This document shows positions 32,514 to 46,200 of a stretch of 64,000 nucleotides of DNA, in pieces (within the stretch, counting starts at the first letter, position 1; each line of letters begins with the position of its first letter). The notes under the pieces are model-generated. The model was not told the origin of the DNA. It saw nothing but the letters and a program-made list of their open reading frames with translations, and searched no databases. Source of the DNA: Smittia aterrima. Lineage: Eukaryota > Arthropoda > Insecta > Diptera > Chironomidae. Position numbers and translations under genes: made by a program. Location: assembly GCA_033063855.1 (NCBI GenBank), contig CP093829.1, positions 7,016,243 through 7,080,242 of the forward strand, given 5' to 3'.

Positions 32514-33167
32514 GAATCGCCCGCCTGAAAGAATGCCCGGAGAGTTAAGAGAGAGATTACTTCCAATTACTTGTCACAACAAACAAGACACTAACTTTTT
32601 CTTTAACACTCCGTTTGCTCCAAAATCTAAAGTATTTCTTCACTACACAAATTTTCTTCCAGCTTTCCACTATAAATAAACAAAAAATAATTGTAAAATG
32701 AGAAAATACTGTTAGCTTCTCGATTCTATGAATATTTTCTCTTCACTCTTCCGAAGTATCGTAGGAAAAAAATCAATGGCTTGGTTGTTGGAAAAAAATC
32801 ATTTTCACTTCAAATCGATCGAATTCCAAGAGTATTTCATCACCTCGCTATTTCAAGATGACTTATCAATAGAACTTAGATACTTTCATCCGTTTAATGC
32901 AACCTTTATCGATCTTTTTTTGCGTTTTTCTCGAGCATAGCAAAATAAATGAATTTCCGAGGCGCACGGGACTTGGGATCACTGTTTTTACTTTTCGTTT
33001 GAAACCGCGGGGCGGAGAATAATAACGTATTTATACAATTTCCTTTTTTATATTAGTTTAAGTAGACTCTGGATGATATTTCTCGTAGTAATAATCATCA
33101 GTAATCATCCTAATTATCCTACAGTCGGATTAAAGGCTTCAAATGATGCTTTTAATATTTTAGCGTC

Positions 33168-33181
33168 CTGCCATCTAGCGG
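33168..33181 (-). promoter_or_regulatory. CTCF-like motif 1
   Basis: Minus strand reads CCGCTAGATGGCAG, close to the CTCF core CCASYAGRKGGCRS with A-to-G at position 3. Insect CTCF uses a very similar core. Confidence 0.5.
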
Positions 33182-33256
33182 TTGCTAGCGACTAATTTTG
33201 AATATGAAATTACAAGTTGAAACAAGTTAGATGAAAGCGCTTTTTGTAAGTTAAAA

Positions 33257-33273
33257 CTCCCATCTGGTGGCCA
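33257..33273 (-). promoter_or_regulatory. CTCF-like motif 2
   Basis: Minus strand reads TGGCCACCAGATGGGAG, near-identical to the long CTCF consensus TGGCCACCAGRKGGC through its first 14 bases. Confidence 0.55.
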
Positions 33274-33848
33274 AGAAACGCTGACAATTTCGTTGTGCAG
33301 TTTTGCTCAGATGTTTATTGAAAATTTTAATTCATTGCTAAATGTTTGTCGTTCCGAATTTTAATAGTGCAAAATAGTGTCACAGTAAGTTGTTGAACGA
33401 GCGAGCCTTCGATTCAGTCAGTTTTCTGCTCTAATCAATTTTCTCGTAAGATTTTCCAAAACAAAAAATCTCTGATTAGAATTTTTTTTCGGGCAATTGC
33501 AAAATTTGCGAAGTCCTTGCGAAAAGAATGCGAAATATTCGCAAGCAAAATGTATAGTAAGAGCAATATTTCGCGAAGAGAAGGTTGTTATATTTAAACA
33601 ATGCTATTCGATACGTTATCTGAAAAAGATGTAAACAAGAAAAATTGTAGGACGACGAAGAAAAAAAACGCAAAAAAATAAAAATAATAGACGAGCGGAC
33701 ACGGTTAATGATAAAAATGTATCGTTTTGTGAGTAAGACGACTACCGAAGTCTATTATTATATTTTTAGCGCATTTTTACATTTAAGAATAGTTTAATTA
33801 AAATTATGGCTTAATTAAGTTAAGTAGAGTTCTTTTGTAAGAAGATAA

Positions 33849-33968
33849 ATTGTGTGTGTGTGAGTGTGTGTGGCTCAATTGTGCACACGCGAATTTGAAA
33901 GCGCTCCAGATCATGATAAAATGAAATCAATGCCGTCGTTCGTCGTTGTCGACATCCAAGCTGCAAAG
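33849..33968 (+). other. Possible distal 5' exon of the NCS locus
   Basis: Ends in a strong donor GCAAAG|GTGAGT. It contains ATG-ATA-AAA-TGA (33913-33924), whose stop overlaps the next ATG (33921), and that second frame stays open to the donor (16 codons). If spliced to 40252 this second frame would overlap the NCS start out of frame and stop (TAA) in the exon at 41037. Its link to the NCS coding exons is inferred from strand and position only. Confidence 0.4.
33851..33872 (+). repeat. (TG)n microsatellite
   Basis: TGTGTGTGTGTGAGTGTGTG run immediately upstream of the proposed distal NCS first exon. Confidence 0.9.
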
Positions 33969-36900
33969 GTGAGTCTAATGTTCTATTTCATTTCATTTGT
34001 TTCAACTAATTTCTCATTCCGGTAAAGCTCCAAAAAAAATTGTCTCGCTTGAACTCGAAATGATTCTTCTTCTATAAATCACACAAAACTTTTATGTCGT
34101 TGTCCCGATTGTCACAACTTGTTTTTCCACCAAATTGAATTTTCGGTCACGAGCTGATTTGAGAAGCTGGCACATTGCTAAATAAATTTTAAGAATTAAA
34201 TGTGCGACGCGGTAAATGGATCTGAAAAACGAGAACAGAGACGCAAATGAGTTCACTAAATGTAAATTTTATTTGCATGAAAATTTTCTTTGTTTTTTCG
34301 AAGATTTTGATACTTTGCTAAGCTTTGATGATGAGGAAAACTCAGCCACAACTCTATACGAGAGTTGCAAACTTTAATTCTGCAAGAGACAATTACTAAA
34401 AGCGACACAAGAGCCGACTATTGCTCGATGTCGCATTTGCATAAAGCCAATTGTATTCGACATACCACAACTGGGTATTAGGTTTTTATGAGCTAAGAGG
34501 CGAACGGGAGCGCCATAGATGCTTCGCTGCTGTAAACTTTTCTTCAATTCTCAAAGGTCATGTTAAGCTCTTCGGTGTGAAATAAGCGAGAAGTATTTTT
34601 TCAAAGGCAATTTAATGATGAATATAAATCGAAAGCTGCTATGAAAGATCTGAATGTTTATATTAGATTATTCCTCTTATCGTAATTAAGTAAACATGAA
34701 TTCACGATTATCCGGCAGAAAAGCGAATTGTATGGTCGTGAGTCATGTCTATTAAATAATTAAAAAAAGTTTGTTAGTTTGTCTCCGGAATTCTTCTGCG
34801 AACAAATATTTTCCTCGAGACAGTTAAAGAGAGTTTCGAATTTAGTTTCTGTCAAGCTTCCAAAAAAGGTTTTCTCGATTTTGCAGCATAGCCATTTGTT
34901 TTCTTCTCACTACAATTATATCGAAATGATGTCTGATTGATTAATTAAATCATTTTCCAATTATACTTTGCCTCGCTTGCTAATTAGAGTTCGAGGAATT
35001 CCTCGATTCAAGATAAGCTATCTTTCGGCGAATTAAACTTTGATGATTCAAAACTAATGATTCTTGAGACGACCCAGCTGTTCACTCAACACGATTCGCA
35101 ATTGTTTGAGTAAACCTCGAACATTGATTTCCTCACTTTGCCTAGAACTTCAATTAAACTTTTAACTCTACAACCGAAGACAGAGAGAAAGGGGAAAAAG
35201 TCGAACAAAAGAACACGCTAAATGGCAATGAATCAACAGAAAAGTTTACCAATGTTTCCGTTCTTATTCTATCATCTCGCACAGGTTTACAACTACAACT
35301 AGCCTACAACTAGCCTTTAGCGGGGAAAGCCTTTTTTGTAGACACGACAGGCATGATTTCATCGTTAATAGTTTCCCTTTTTGATTTATGCTGCAACGTG
35401 CGACGATGATGATGAGAATGAATATCTTGTGGCCAATAAATTATCGTGACAAGAAATCAATTCGAAAAGTTTTAAAGTCTAAGCACGGAAAGAAGACGAC
35501 GACGAAATGAAAGTTTTATTGAACAACTTCTTTCGACTAAACGTTCGCGAAAACTTGATAAGAGGGAGCTTGAGGAATATTGATTATCATGGCTTTTAGT
35601 CATCGAGTGCCTGTCCCAATATCAAACACACAAACGAACAGCAAAGGGTGACAGGTTGGGCGTTTCATTCGCTGATCATTGTGATTAAAATTAATCACTT
35701 CGCTTCCATGTTCAAGGTCGTAAAATGGTTAGGCCAATTTAACGGAAAATCTCGACCGATTATTTTTGATCTTCGATTGCTCATAAAATTATTTATTGCC
35801 GACGACGAAAGATAAGATATCAGCACAATTCGAGATATCAGCAATTCTGAATTGTAAACGAAGCCTAAAATGATCAATATTTGGTTTGAGTTTGAACATT
35901 CATAGCATCGCTCTCATTTATAGTCGACAGTTGTTGACGGCTCTAAGCCAACGTTAGTTTCCATTTCTCAAGACATTCTCGTGTCAAAAGGGGAAGCTGG
36001 TGAAGTGAAAATCGATAGAAACCAAAGTTCAAATAGCTGAGAACAAATTTGCATGCACGAAGCATAGTCAGTAATTAGAGCTAATTAATCATCGAGCTAG
36101 ATTTAATGTGAGTAACTCGAATGAGCTACAAAGTGTTGCGTACGTATTGCGGAATAGAGTCGTAATTACTTGCTCACGTTTTAACGCGGTTACGATTTGA
36201 AATCAGGCGAAGCCTTTGCTTCAAAGCTAAAGCCTGATCCTGAATCGATAGACGAAACATCTTCCCACTGTTTTACTGCCGGTCGAATAAAGAGTCTACC
36301 ATGAAACTAAAATTGTTCTTTCGAGGGTAAATTGGTGTTTTGACCTTCGTTCGCTCCCTGGCGAACCGGAAAACTAACATAATTGAGATTAGCGACTGCG
36401 ATAGCGAGTCCTACTTTCAGTGCCTTCTCTTGGCATTGTCGAAGTTTTTCCATCCAGTCTTCTTCCTCATACTTTAATGAATAAAACAAATTTGTGTGTG
36501 TGAGTGAGTGTGAGGGAAATTTCTACGAGAAAAATTTGAATTTGTTATTTAAAGTTGAAGCTCAATGACATTAATATTTAACAGCGTATCCAAAGCGTTT
36601 CATTTGTAACAGTTTGTGACAGTGTTGAAAAGCTTCCATCGTTCATTGACAAAGTATTTCTACAGAGAAATTATTTAATAGAGTCTCGTGTTTGTTTATC
36701 TTCTCAAAATATCCTGTTGCTCGTTGCGAGCGAGCTTTGCGAATTAGTCTAAAACCTGGGTCTTCACTACGCTTCGACATTTTCAAAACGAGAGATGAAT
36801 TATTCAAGCTCAGCACAAACACAACATTAACTTCCGAGCCACATTCCGAACTCATGATTTTCCCCTTCGAGCTTTTTCGGAAAATTCTCTTTGTTATCAC

Positions 36901-39900
36901 CGGAATACTTCTCGATGAACTCGACTATACTCGATTTTCTCCATCATGCGCGCGTGCTCGCTTACCAGCCTTCGCGTTCATTCAACGAACTTATATCGAC
37001 GACTTGTAGCGCATAAATAAAATCTTACAGAGCTTCATTGTATTTTGCAATACCAACAAATATTTTTATACCATTTTCAAAGAGTTTGGAGCAGCATTTC
37101 TGTTTGTGCTCGTGTGGAGAAAAATTTCCACCATTGATAGAAAAAGAGTGGTTGAAACAAAACGTGAATCGCAAATACGAGTCCCGAGAATTTAACTAAC
37201 AATTTTCAAGCGATTAAAGAAGTTTTGGAATCGCGCTTAGCGTCGAGTGAATCATCGATTTGATTGAGGGGGAAGCCGATCGCGAATCTCTTGCCAGTGA
37301 TTTAAAGTTTGAAGTGCACGGAGAGGGCCATAAATGTTGGATTAAAACTTCGTGTAATATTTCAAAAAAAAAAAAATCAATTTGCTTCATCGAGTTAGAA
37401 AATTTGAAGCATAAAAAATTCATTCCATAACGAAAACAAAAGCAAGGAAGAAAATCCATAACTCAAAGTGCTCCGCTTTTGGCATTTCTGATGAAATTTA
37501 TGAAAAGGGAAGCCCATTAAAAGCTCCTTCTCCGGCAGATGATGCATGCGTGCTGAGTGGATTGATACAAAAGTGAGAACAAGTGAAGAAACAAAGCGAC
37601 GTTTTGATAATTGATAAACTCAATAAACTACCGAAATTAACTGTCTCTACGGAGGAGACTGTTGTGTGAAAGATAAAAAGTAATCTCTGAGAAGATTGAT
37701 AAGCGATAGCGACCTTCGTGATACTGCGTCTTGAAATTGCTTGTTGGGAAAGTGAAAGAAAATCTTTATCTTTTTCACTTTCAACCCACGGACCTGTAAT
37801 CGGTTCGGTGAAGAGTGAGGTGGTTTTAAAACTTTTTCTGTCGTCGTCGACTTCATTGTTCGAAGACGAAACGAAGGAGAAGGAGGAGCGCACAAGAAAA
37901 AGTTGCAATAAATTAAAAGGGACAAAAACTCTCGTGGACAGCAGCACCGACATTAAGTAAGGCTTGTGTTTTTATTCATGAAATTAATTAATATAATTGT
38001 GAAAGAGTCTCAGAGGATGGAACTTACATGGAAATGGGACGAGATACAAAGAGCCCATCATCATGTTGAAATTTGTTGGGCGGACTCAGTACATAAACTT
38101 CCTAATCTTCTCGGGGAGATGGAAAAAAAAAACTTTTCCCTTCAACTTTTCCGTTTTTTTGTCGTTTAAATATCCGAGAGAGCTGTTTGTCTACATGTTC
38201 GAGCATTTTACTTCTTCTACCTATTGCGGTTGATGGAATCATTTTTACCACCCAAAGCCAAAGCTTTTCCAACCTGGCTTTGGCTGCTTCTGACATTTTT
38301 AATGTTGTCTCCTTTGTGTTCAATTTATTTATTTATATTCTGTTGCTCCTGCTTTCGAATATATTAACCTACACCGCCATACACTCGAGCAGCATATATT
38401 TGAGGGTTCGATCGTAATTGAAATAAAATCGCTTGGGATGGGACGTGACGGAATGGGCGGGCGAAAGAATGACACCGCGAGTAACTGATTTCCATTAATT
38501 CCAAAATGTAAAACACAGATCAATCATTCAGATCCATCATAATAAATCTCTTAAAGAGAGACGAGAGAGACTTTAACAAAGCAATGAAGCGGAGACATTA
38601 AAAGTGCAATTTATGAAGCCTCAAGAATGTTGTCAGTTGCACAAAAACCTCGAAGGCAAAAGAATGAAGATTCCTTGTGGAGATATTTCTAATGAGGGAA
38701 GATGCATGTCTCTCTCGGGTTAAGAGATTATTCATGCTGGCAAAAAGTTCACCAAGCAAAGCTAAACACAAACAATGCGAGCATTGTGTGTGGGTGTTCG
38801 CTCATAGCAGAGACATCCAGCAGATCGTTTGTGGGGGGAATAAAGAGTTTAAGCAAATAGCTGACATCATAATATTTTTTCATTGTATTTCACGACTAAT
38901 CGAGCGGAATAGTTACAGACGCATTTTCAGTTATTACCTCAAATCCGTCTTGTTGTTGATAGTTTCTCTTCGAACCTCAGCAATTCACGTATTTATAAAT
39001 TCATTAACATAATTAACATTGAAGCCTTTGGATTGAATTGGAGCTGTTTCTGTGTGAATAGAAAAAAAATGTTCTCATGCAATTAACAATGGGAATATTC
39101 AACCAAATCTGTTTATTACTTCGTTTTCGGCGGTGTTGGCCGTCAAAAGAGTGACCCATCGACCGAACCTTTCATAAAATCCACCGAAAAGAGAACTCGT
39201 GAGTCGAATTCAAATCGCCACAAACTAATACAGTCGTGAGATTGGAGTTATTACGAGCTCCAGTGCTGTTTATGGAAACATGCGTCGACGTTCATTGAAA
39301 ACTGTCTGAAAAATGTTTTCGACAGCATTCGATTACGAAAGCATCATCACGATAAATACTTCCACTTACTTGCTTGCTTACTTACTTACTTGCCAGAGAT
39401 CTCAAGTTTTTCTCATCGTTAATATAGAAGAAGTGAGTGAGAAGGAGAGAGACAAGTGAATAAATCGATTCGGCATTAGAATTAAGTTAATGGATTTATT
39501 CATAGCAAAGTTCGCCTGCGTTTTCAATGCAAATTCGTGTGCTGAGTAATTTCGAATTAATGAGCTGCTTTGTCGTTTTATATTTTCTCTTATCAACTCT
39601 TGTTACCGGCACATTTCGTTTCTCCTATTCAAGTGTGATTTGTATTTTAACTCTTTTTTAACCCCGGCCTCGCCTTGCCTTGTTTTAAAACGAAAAACAG
39701 CAAACACAGTGAAACATCAACGTTGAGAGCTCTTAATTTGATAAAACACACAGATAACCGACATCCTCTTCCTGCCCAGTGACATAACTAGGCGTCATTC
39801 TATTTTTAACGTTTTGGGGTTTAAGTCCAATTTCTGCCTTCTCCTCCCCTCCTACGTCGTAGCATCCTTAACTCCCTCTCTCTCTCACACTCAATCTCGC

Positions 39901-40251
39901 GACTGCCAATTCTATTCTTCTTGTTCGCCTCCATCGAAAATGTGTACTCACTGTGACGTCAACACCATTTTCACCGTCTAGGCTTCGTGGCATCCCAAGA
40001 GGAGATAGAGATGGAAAGAAAAATCTATATCTATCTTTGTTTATGAAAAGTTGAGTGCCTATATCAAAAATGTAGAAAGATAATCTCCTCGGGCATCTGG
40101 TCTCAACTCTGATCTCATCACAAATTAGCGGTTCGCGGCGAACCATCACAAGCGCTTAAGACGTGGGATGATTACCGGAATGACTTTTTGAATTCTCTTT
40201 ATGTTATCTTTTTCACTAAGCATCTTCGTTTCTTTTTCTTCTTCTCAACAG
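33969..40251 (+). other. Long non-coding stretch / first intron of the NCS locus
   Basis: 6.3 kb with no supported coding exon. A GC-richer block ending ACATTAA|GTAAGG at 37954 looks like an alternative first exon/promoter (about 37760-37954). Simple repeats: TG/TGAG near 36493-36512 and CTTA/CTTG at 39364-39392. Two open frames (36307-36489 minus; 36692-37009 plus) look slightly protein-like but begin at non-ATG codons and match nothing I know. Likely holds neuronal enhancers, which I cannot identify from sequence alone. Confidence 0.5.
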
Positions 40252-40262
40252 ATCATTCAAAA

Positions 40263-43200
40263 ATGGGTTGTTTCGGCAGTAAGGATAAGTTATCAAAGGA
40301 GGACATGGACTTTCTCAAAACTCATACGCGATACGACGAAACCACGATCAAAGAGTGGTACAAAGGATTCAAGGTAATTTCCGCCGGCTGTCACTGTCGT
40401 CGAAACGACATTAAGCTTAATGCTGCAAGGCTTGAAGAAAAGTAATTTCCTAAAGGTTTGATGAATGAGAATGAGAATTCGTCCGCCATTAGTCTTCGTC
40501 CGTTACCTTCTAAGTTCTTATTGAAGAGAAAGATGACGCTTTGATTTTACCTGAGCTTTTACCTCAACTCAAACCAAAAATTTTCTTATTAAACGCCACT
40601 TTCATTAATAAATCACGAGTCTACTAAATTTTACATTATTTCATCGTGGCTTTGCTTTTCTGGTGGAGTACGCACCACGTTATTATTACAAGTCTTAAAT
40701 CATGCAATACAAACAGTTCGTGTTTCCGCCAGGTACGTTCTCAGAAACGTTTAAATTTCATTTCATTTCGTTACATCTCGTGTCGCGATCTGTTTATCAA
40801 TGATGGAACAATAAACTTTAACATGATTGTTCGCTTATGAGTTCATTAATAACTCAAGCTAGCCTTTCGGCGAAAAAAATCGAAGTTTCATGAAAAAAAG
40901 TTTTCATTCTTATTTATTCATCTTCAAGCCTTAACTTTCATTCGCTTCTTTTTTTCTTGATGAAGTCTTATTAAAACTTATTAATAATTCAAAGCAATTA
41001 AAATTTATTCTGTTCCTTTTCCCTTTTTACCCTCAGAGCGATTGTCCCAACGGTCGTTTAACGCCCGCCAAGTTTGTAGATATGTACAAGATGTTCTTCC
41101 CATCAGGGAACGCTGAAGAGTTTTGCGACCATGTCTTCAGAACATTCGACATGGATAAAAACGGATACATTGATTTTAAGGTGAGTCCCTCTCTTTCCCT
41201 TTCGAATTCACTGCTGAGATTCGTTCTGAGCTTGAAGTACTTTCCTTCTTGACGAGTGGAGGCGGCACGTGCGCAGGGGAAAAGAAAGCTCAAGGAGTCG
41301 AAAACAAAATAATGAAATCAATCTTTGGAACAGTGCTTTCGAGAATTTATTTCTTTTGATGTTTAACTTAGTTTTGACGTCACGAAGGTTTTTTTAATTA
41401 ATTAGCAAGACAGCAACGTTTTCTGAAGGTTTCCATTCCTTTCCAAAGTAAAAGTCAGAAGGAATCACAAGAGAAAAGAACGAGTTTCAGCAAGCGACAG
41501 CTTTAGGAGCCTTAAGCCGACAGTTTCATGAAATCCATTGCTCGAGATTTTCAGAGCTCACCCATAAAGCATTCGAATGCTTAGGGTCACGCAACATTAG
41601 CATGGCTGAATAAAATAATTGAATTATGTATTCCAGTCATTCATTGCGTAATGAAATTAATGTTCGCTCTCTTTCGTCGTTTAACTTTGGAAAAACACGA
41701 AATTCGCTTTTCCGACGGAAATTCTCTATTTTTCAAAGTTATTTCATCGTTCACTTCAAACTCATCTCGTGTAACCATCCAATTAAAAGTTTCTTGTCAA
41801 AATCTCTTGTCGATTTCAATGAGAATGCTCCAACAATTTTCCATGTTCATTTCAATGATTTTATCAGCTCAGAAGTATTTTGTTCCCTCAAATACTTGAA
41901 GCATACATAATTCCTTCATAAATGATTATACTTCAGTTCATGTGAATCCTACAGTTTTGAAAGCAAGCAGGATATACAAACGATCTCTACCTTCCCACGC
42001 GCAACGAGCTTGGAACTTTTCAATTAATTTCAGATACGCATTTTCAATGGAGATATTTTGTTGGAAGAGCTTTACGGATTTCGCAAGAGAAGATAAAACA
42101 TTTCACTGAACGCGAAAATAATGTTTGACTGTAAATATTTAAAGCTTTATTTAAAGAACTCGCTTGAATTAATTTCTTCTCTTATCGTCACAAAGAAGTG
42201 TGTTGCCAAAAATAAAAATCCGAATTTCATTGATCTCGAATTGACGAATGTCATTTCCTCTTTCTTTGTCTAAAGGAAGTTCGCGTGTCTTAATTGCTCT
42301 TACGCCCTCGAATGCCCGGGAATGTTTTATTTCTTTCTTAAGCACCTCGTTAAACTTACTCAAAATTACGTGACGACTTTACGTAAACTGCTCATGTACA
42401 ACAAGTGGTCTGCTGGGTCAAACCTTAGCTTGCAGTTGCGAAGGAAAATATTCTGAAACCGAGAAAGAGAAATGATTTAATTTCCCTTTGACAAGTTAAA
42501 CTCCAATCAAACGAAACGAACCTTTAGCTCTGTACAATTCTTATAAAGAATTTCTAATGTTCGTTCAGTTATTTTGCTGCAACGGTTGAGCTTTAAAGTT
42601 TTCAAACGTGGAAGTGACGATGTTATAATGTCAACACATTCGTCGTCAATCTCTTTGTTTTCGCTCAAGTCTAATATCTCCAGTGATGGACAGTTCTCGA
42701 CCAATGCCTTGACACCTTTCATCGTAAACTACAAAATCCAATAACAATATTTATCTGAAACAAGGTTTCAACTCAATCAACTCACATTGCATCGAGAAAA
42801 GTAGACTTCCTTAAGTTCCTTCAACATGAAGGCATCGACTAATGTGAAGTCTGTCAATTTATAGATTCCATTACATCGAAAGGTTTGAAGTCCCTTCAGG
42901 TTTCTAATCGAATGAAGACGTCGAGCATAGAGCGATGACGATCCCGTAAATCCATAATCCGTGAGCTTCAAGACAATAAAATCGGAATCTGCTAATTAAA
43001 AACATTTTAAAATATTTTTCTCACCTTGCAACAACTGTCGACGTTGAAGTGCCGTAAGAGCCTCATGTGACGGAATATCATTTGCAAAGAATTATCTGTC
43101 ACAGCTAACGAGACTCCGCCCAAATCCAAGCTATTCAAGTTTTCATAAACGTATGACATGCGAAGCACAACAGCTTCAGTTAAAGTCTGTAGTAAGCCGA

Positions 43201-46200
43201 GGTTTAGCTTCCTCAGATGGCACTTTTTCGGCCCCATCAGAACACCATCCTCTATGCCTACGTCCGTCACGTAATCACAATCCGAAATTTCGAGTGACTA
43301 AGAGAGAATAACACAAATATGAAGCTTAATTTCCTTTGAATGACTTCTCTCACGAACTCACCTCTAAGTGAACTAATTTCGCGATTTCGCGTACTCCGTG
43401 ATCGGTCAAGTTGTGACATTTCTTCAACAAAAGAATTTTGATGTTTGTCATGTGACTCGCAATAATCTTCACTACGATGTCGTTGAGATTAGGCGAGGCA
43501 GTCAAATCAAACTTTTCGAGATACGGTTGGTTAGCGACCAAGACGGGAAGTCCGTAGTTTGAGTTCTTTGTGGATCCCATGAATGTTAAATGAAGCTCCT
43601 TCAATTGCATGTCGATACGTCCCAAGCTGTCGAGGAAGAAATCGTCGGTGATAGTATTTCCAAAGTTCAGGGATTTAATTTTGTTTCTGTTGTCTCGGAG
43701 AAAGGACAAGACATAATCGAGAAAACGATTCCTTTCCGGAGGATTCATCAATTGAAGGCAGTTGGAAAGATCGATGGAGCTTACATTGGGACTTGTAGTC
43801 ATGAGATATTCGAAAATGTCGGCTGATAAGAAATGGTTTCGGGCCAATCCGATGTGGGAGCACTTCGGAAACGTCACCCTCCGTTCGTAAGAAAATTTGT
43901 TAAAAGTCCAACTTTTGAACATGTTGTTGGCTTCTATTTTAAAGCTTTCGAGATTCTTCAAATACTTTCCCACGAAGACGAATTGATCCTTTGTCAAAAG
44001 GCCACTTAAGAACTCAAGCTCCCTAAGATTCTCGCCATAATAAATCCAAAAGTCCTCAGTTGCGTAATCGTCCACTTGTCCCGTGTGAAGCATAACGGCA
44101 GGAAAAAGTCTTTTACACTTGGCGAACGATTGAATGGGAACTGAAAATTGGGACGAGTAGCGTTCAGTGAAATTTAAACACCAAATTTTCGAAAACTTGT
44201 TGTATTGAGAGGCGTCCAAAAAGCGTCTGCAAGTTAATCCCACACACTGTTGAACACATTAAGAATAACAATATTAACTGACTTTGCCCTTTCATTCTCT
44301 GGGTTCCATTAAACTTTACCATTAAATCTGATGGATTTAGGAAGGAGAATATTCGTACAAGGAGCTGCGGGAGAAAAAGGAAAATCAATAAATTTTAATG
44401 TGTCACGTATGAATAGTTAAAATCATTTCACCTCCATCGGCAGAAGGCCCAACTCAGGCAGAGACTGTACAAACTCAAACGTCTCTTTATATTCTTCATA
44501 CCACATGATTTTCATTTTTATCAATTTGGATTCTGTCGAGACGAGAAGTCAAATATTTCTTTCGTTTTATTGCTTTTATTCTCTCCGATCTTAATCGCAA
44601 ACCGTTTGACACTGAATGCGAAAATTGGATGAGATCGATTATTTTTTGAGGCATTGAATAACGATGACGACTAAGTAGACGACGGAGCAAGAAGAAGATA
44701 GGATCTTAATAAAGATTTAAATTATGAAATTGTTCTGCGTATTTGCTTTTCATCTAAAATTAGACTTCAATTGCTTTCCGAACGATTCGTTTTGTCTTTT
44801 CATTGGAGTCTTTCCCTTTGGAGGTTCGATAATTTTATTATAGACAAAACTTTAATCTCCAATACCGTTCGACTCAACAAAACAATAAACAAACTTTTTT
44901 AAACGAAGACAAACCACTGAGCTGGAAATAATTCCTTTTGCGTTCTCCGAAATCGAAAGTTTGATAGTTTTACGACTTCTCGTAGTCTCTGTCGTCGACG
45001 AACCAAAAAGAAATCAAAGCAGGGAGAATCATTAGAGAGACAATATAAATAAATTAGTGTAATTTATTCGGTTCAATCCTGGGTAGCGACCAGAAGGAGT
45101 GTCTCTTGAAGGTTCTGCAATGTTGATATCGTTTCGTTTCTGTTTGCGCTCTGTGTCAAATTGAAATTTCACGCAATAGCGAAAAGTAGGTGAAAATTAT
45201 GTTTGAAAGATAAATGAACTTGGCTGTCAGTTATCTATTTTTAATCCAAATAAAGCGCCTTCTTCTTCTTTCTTCTATCTCCTCGTATAAGTGACGTAAA
45301 GTGGAAGTAGAACAACTTCCGTGGCGTTTGATTCTCTTCCTCTTCATGTCATTTACAGAACGTTCCCGTTCGGTCTGTCGCAGCCATTTGTTCGATAATA
45401 GATAAAACGTATTGTGCTAGTTTTCGATCGCTTTCATGACATTTGGCGATTCATCAAGGAAAACAATTCCAAAATAATGTTTCGAGCCCGACTTCTATTG
45501 ACCATTTTATTTTCATGCCCAGTCGCGTTTCTTTTTCTTATTAAAGCGAAAAACCTTTTTCTATAAATAGAAGAGAAGAAAGTCTTTTAAATCCAATAAC
45601 CTTTTGTGAATTCTTTTATGCAACGTGAAATAAACAGAAATGTCTCTTCAGAGGCCGAGAAAGGCGCAAACACTTCGTTGTCCTTCAAATTGTGCGTGCT
45701 GTTTGATATCTTACCCTTCACTGAATCGTTGTGGGAATAAACTGCTGAACAGACAAGGCAATCAGAGGAAAATAATTTAACCTTCGCGAATAGATTGAAA
45801 AATTGATTAAAAGCTAATTTCTATTCTAATGCAAGTCAATCTTCTATTTCGCAGGAATTTTTATTAGCAATAGACGTCACATCCAGTGGTACGCCCGAGG
45901 AGAAGCTCAAGTGGGCTTTCCGTATGTATGACGTTGATGGAAATGGCGTGATAGACATTCAAGAGATGACGAAAATAGTCCAGGTAAGCTTAACTTCCAT
46001 GACGATTACTTTAGAAGAAAGAGAGAAGACTTCTTCTCAAGTTGTGTCATTATTTACGAATCTCATCTTGCACCTTCTCGAAAGTTTAACGATGTCGAGG
46101 GAACTATGATTTCCTTGCTGTTCTCTCGTCCTATTTTCAACTTCAGATCAAAAAAAAATATGAGATATGTGAAAAGTCTCAATCGATTTTCCCACTCTAA

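Larger units (their letters stand above)
32514..33848. other. Intergenic: dikar promoter and upstream of the NCS locus, with two CTCF-like motifs
   Basis: Carries the divergent control DNA for dikar (-) and the neuronal calcium sensor locus (+). Two CTCF-like motifs at 33168-33181 and 33257-33273 stand 76 bp apart in the same orientation. A 70-codon ATG frame at 32728 has no recognisable family and I do not call it. Confidence 0.6.

Noticed and set aside
32728..32940. 70-codon ATG frame upstream of dikar
   Set aside because: Phe/Leu/Ser-rich, unknown, no splice or expression evidence; consistent with chance.
36692..37009. 105-codon plus frame with an F-box-like stretch FPFELFRKIL
   Set aside because: No ATG at the start, no leucine-rich repeats following, and overlapping open frame on the other strand; similarity is too short.
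45061..45105. GGTTCAATCC-like box suggesting a tRNA
   Set aside because: No acceptor or anticodon stems can be paired around it.
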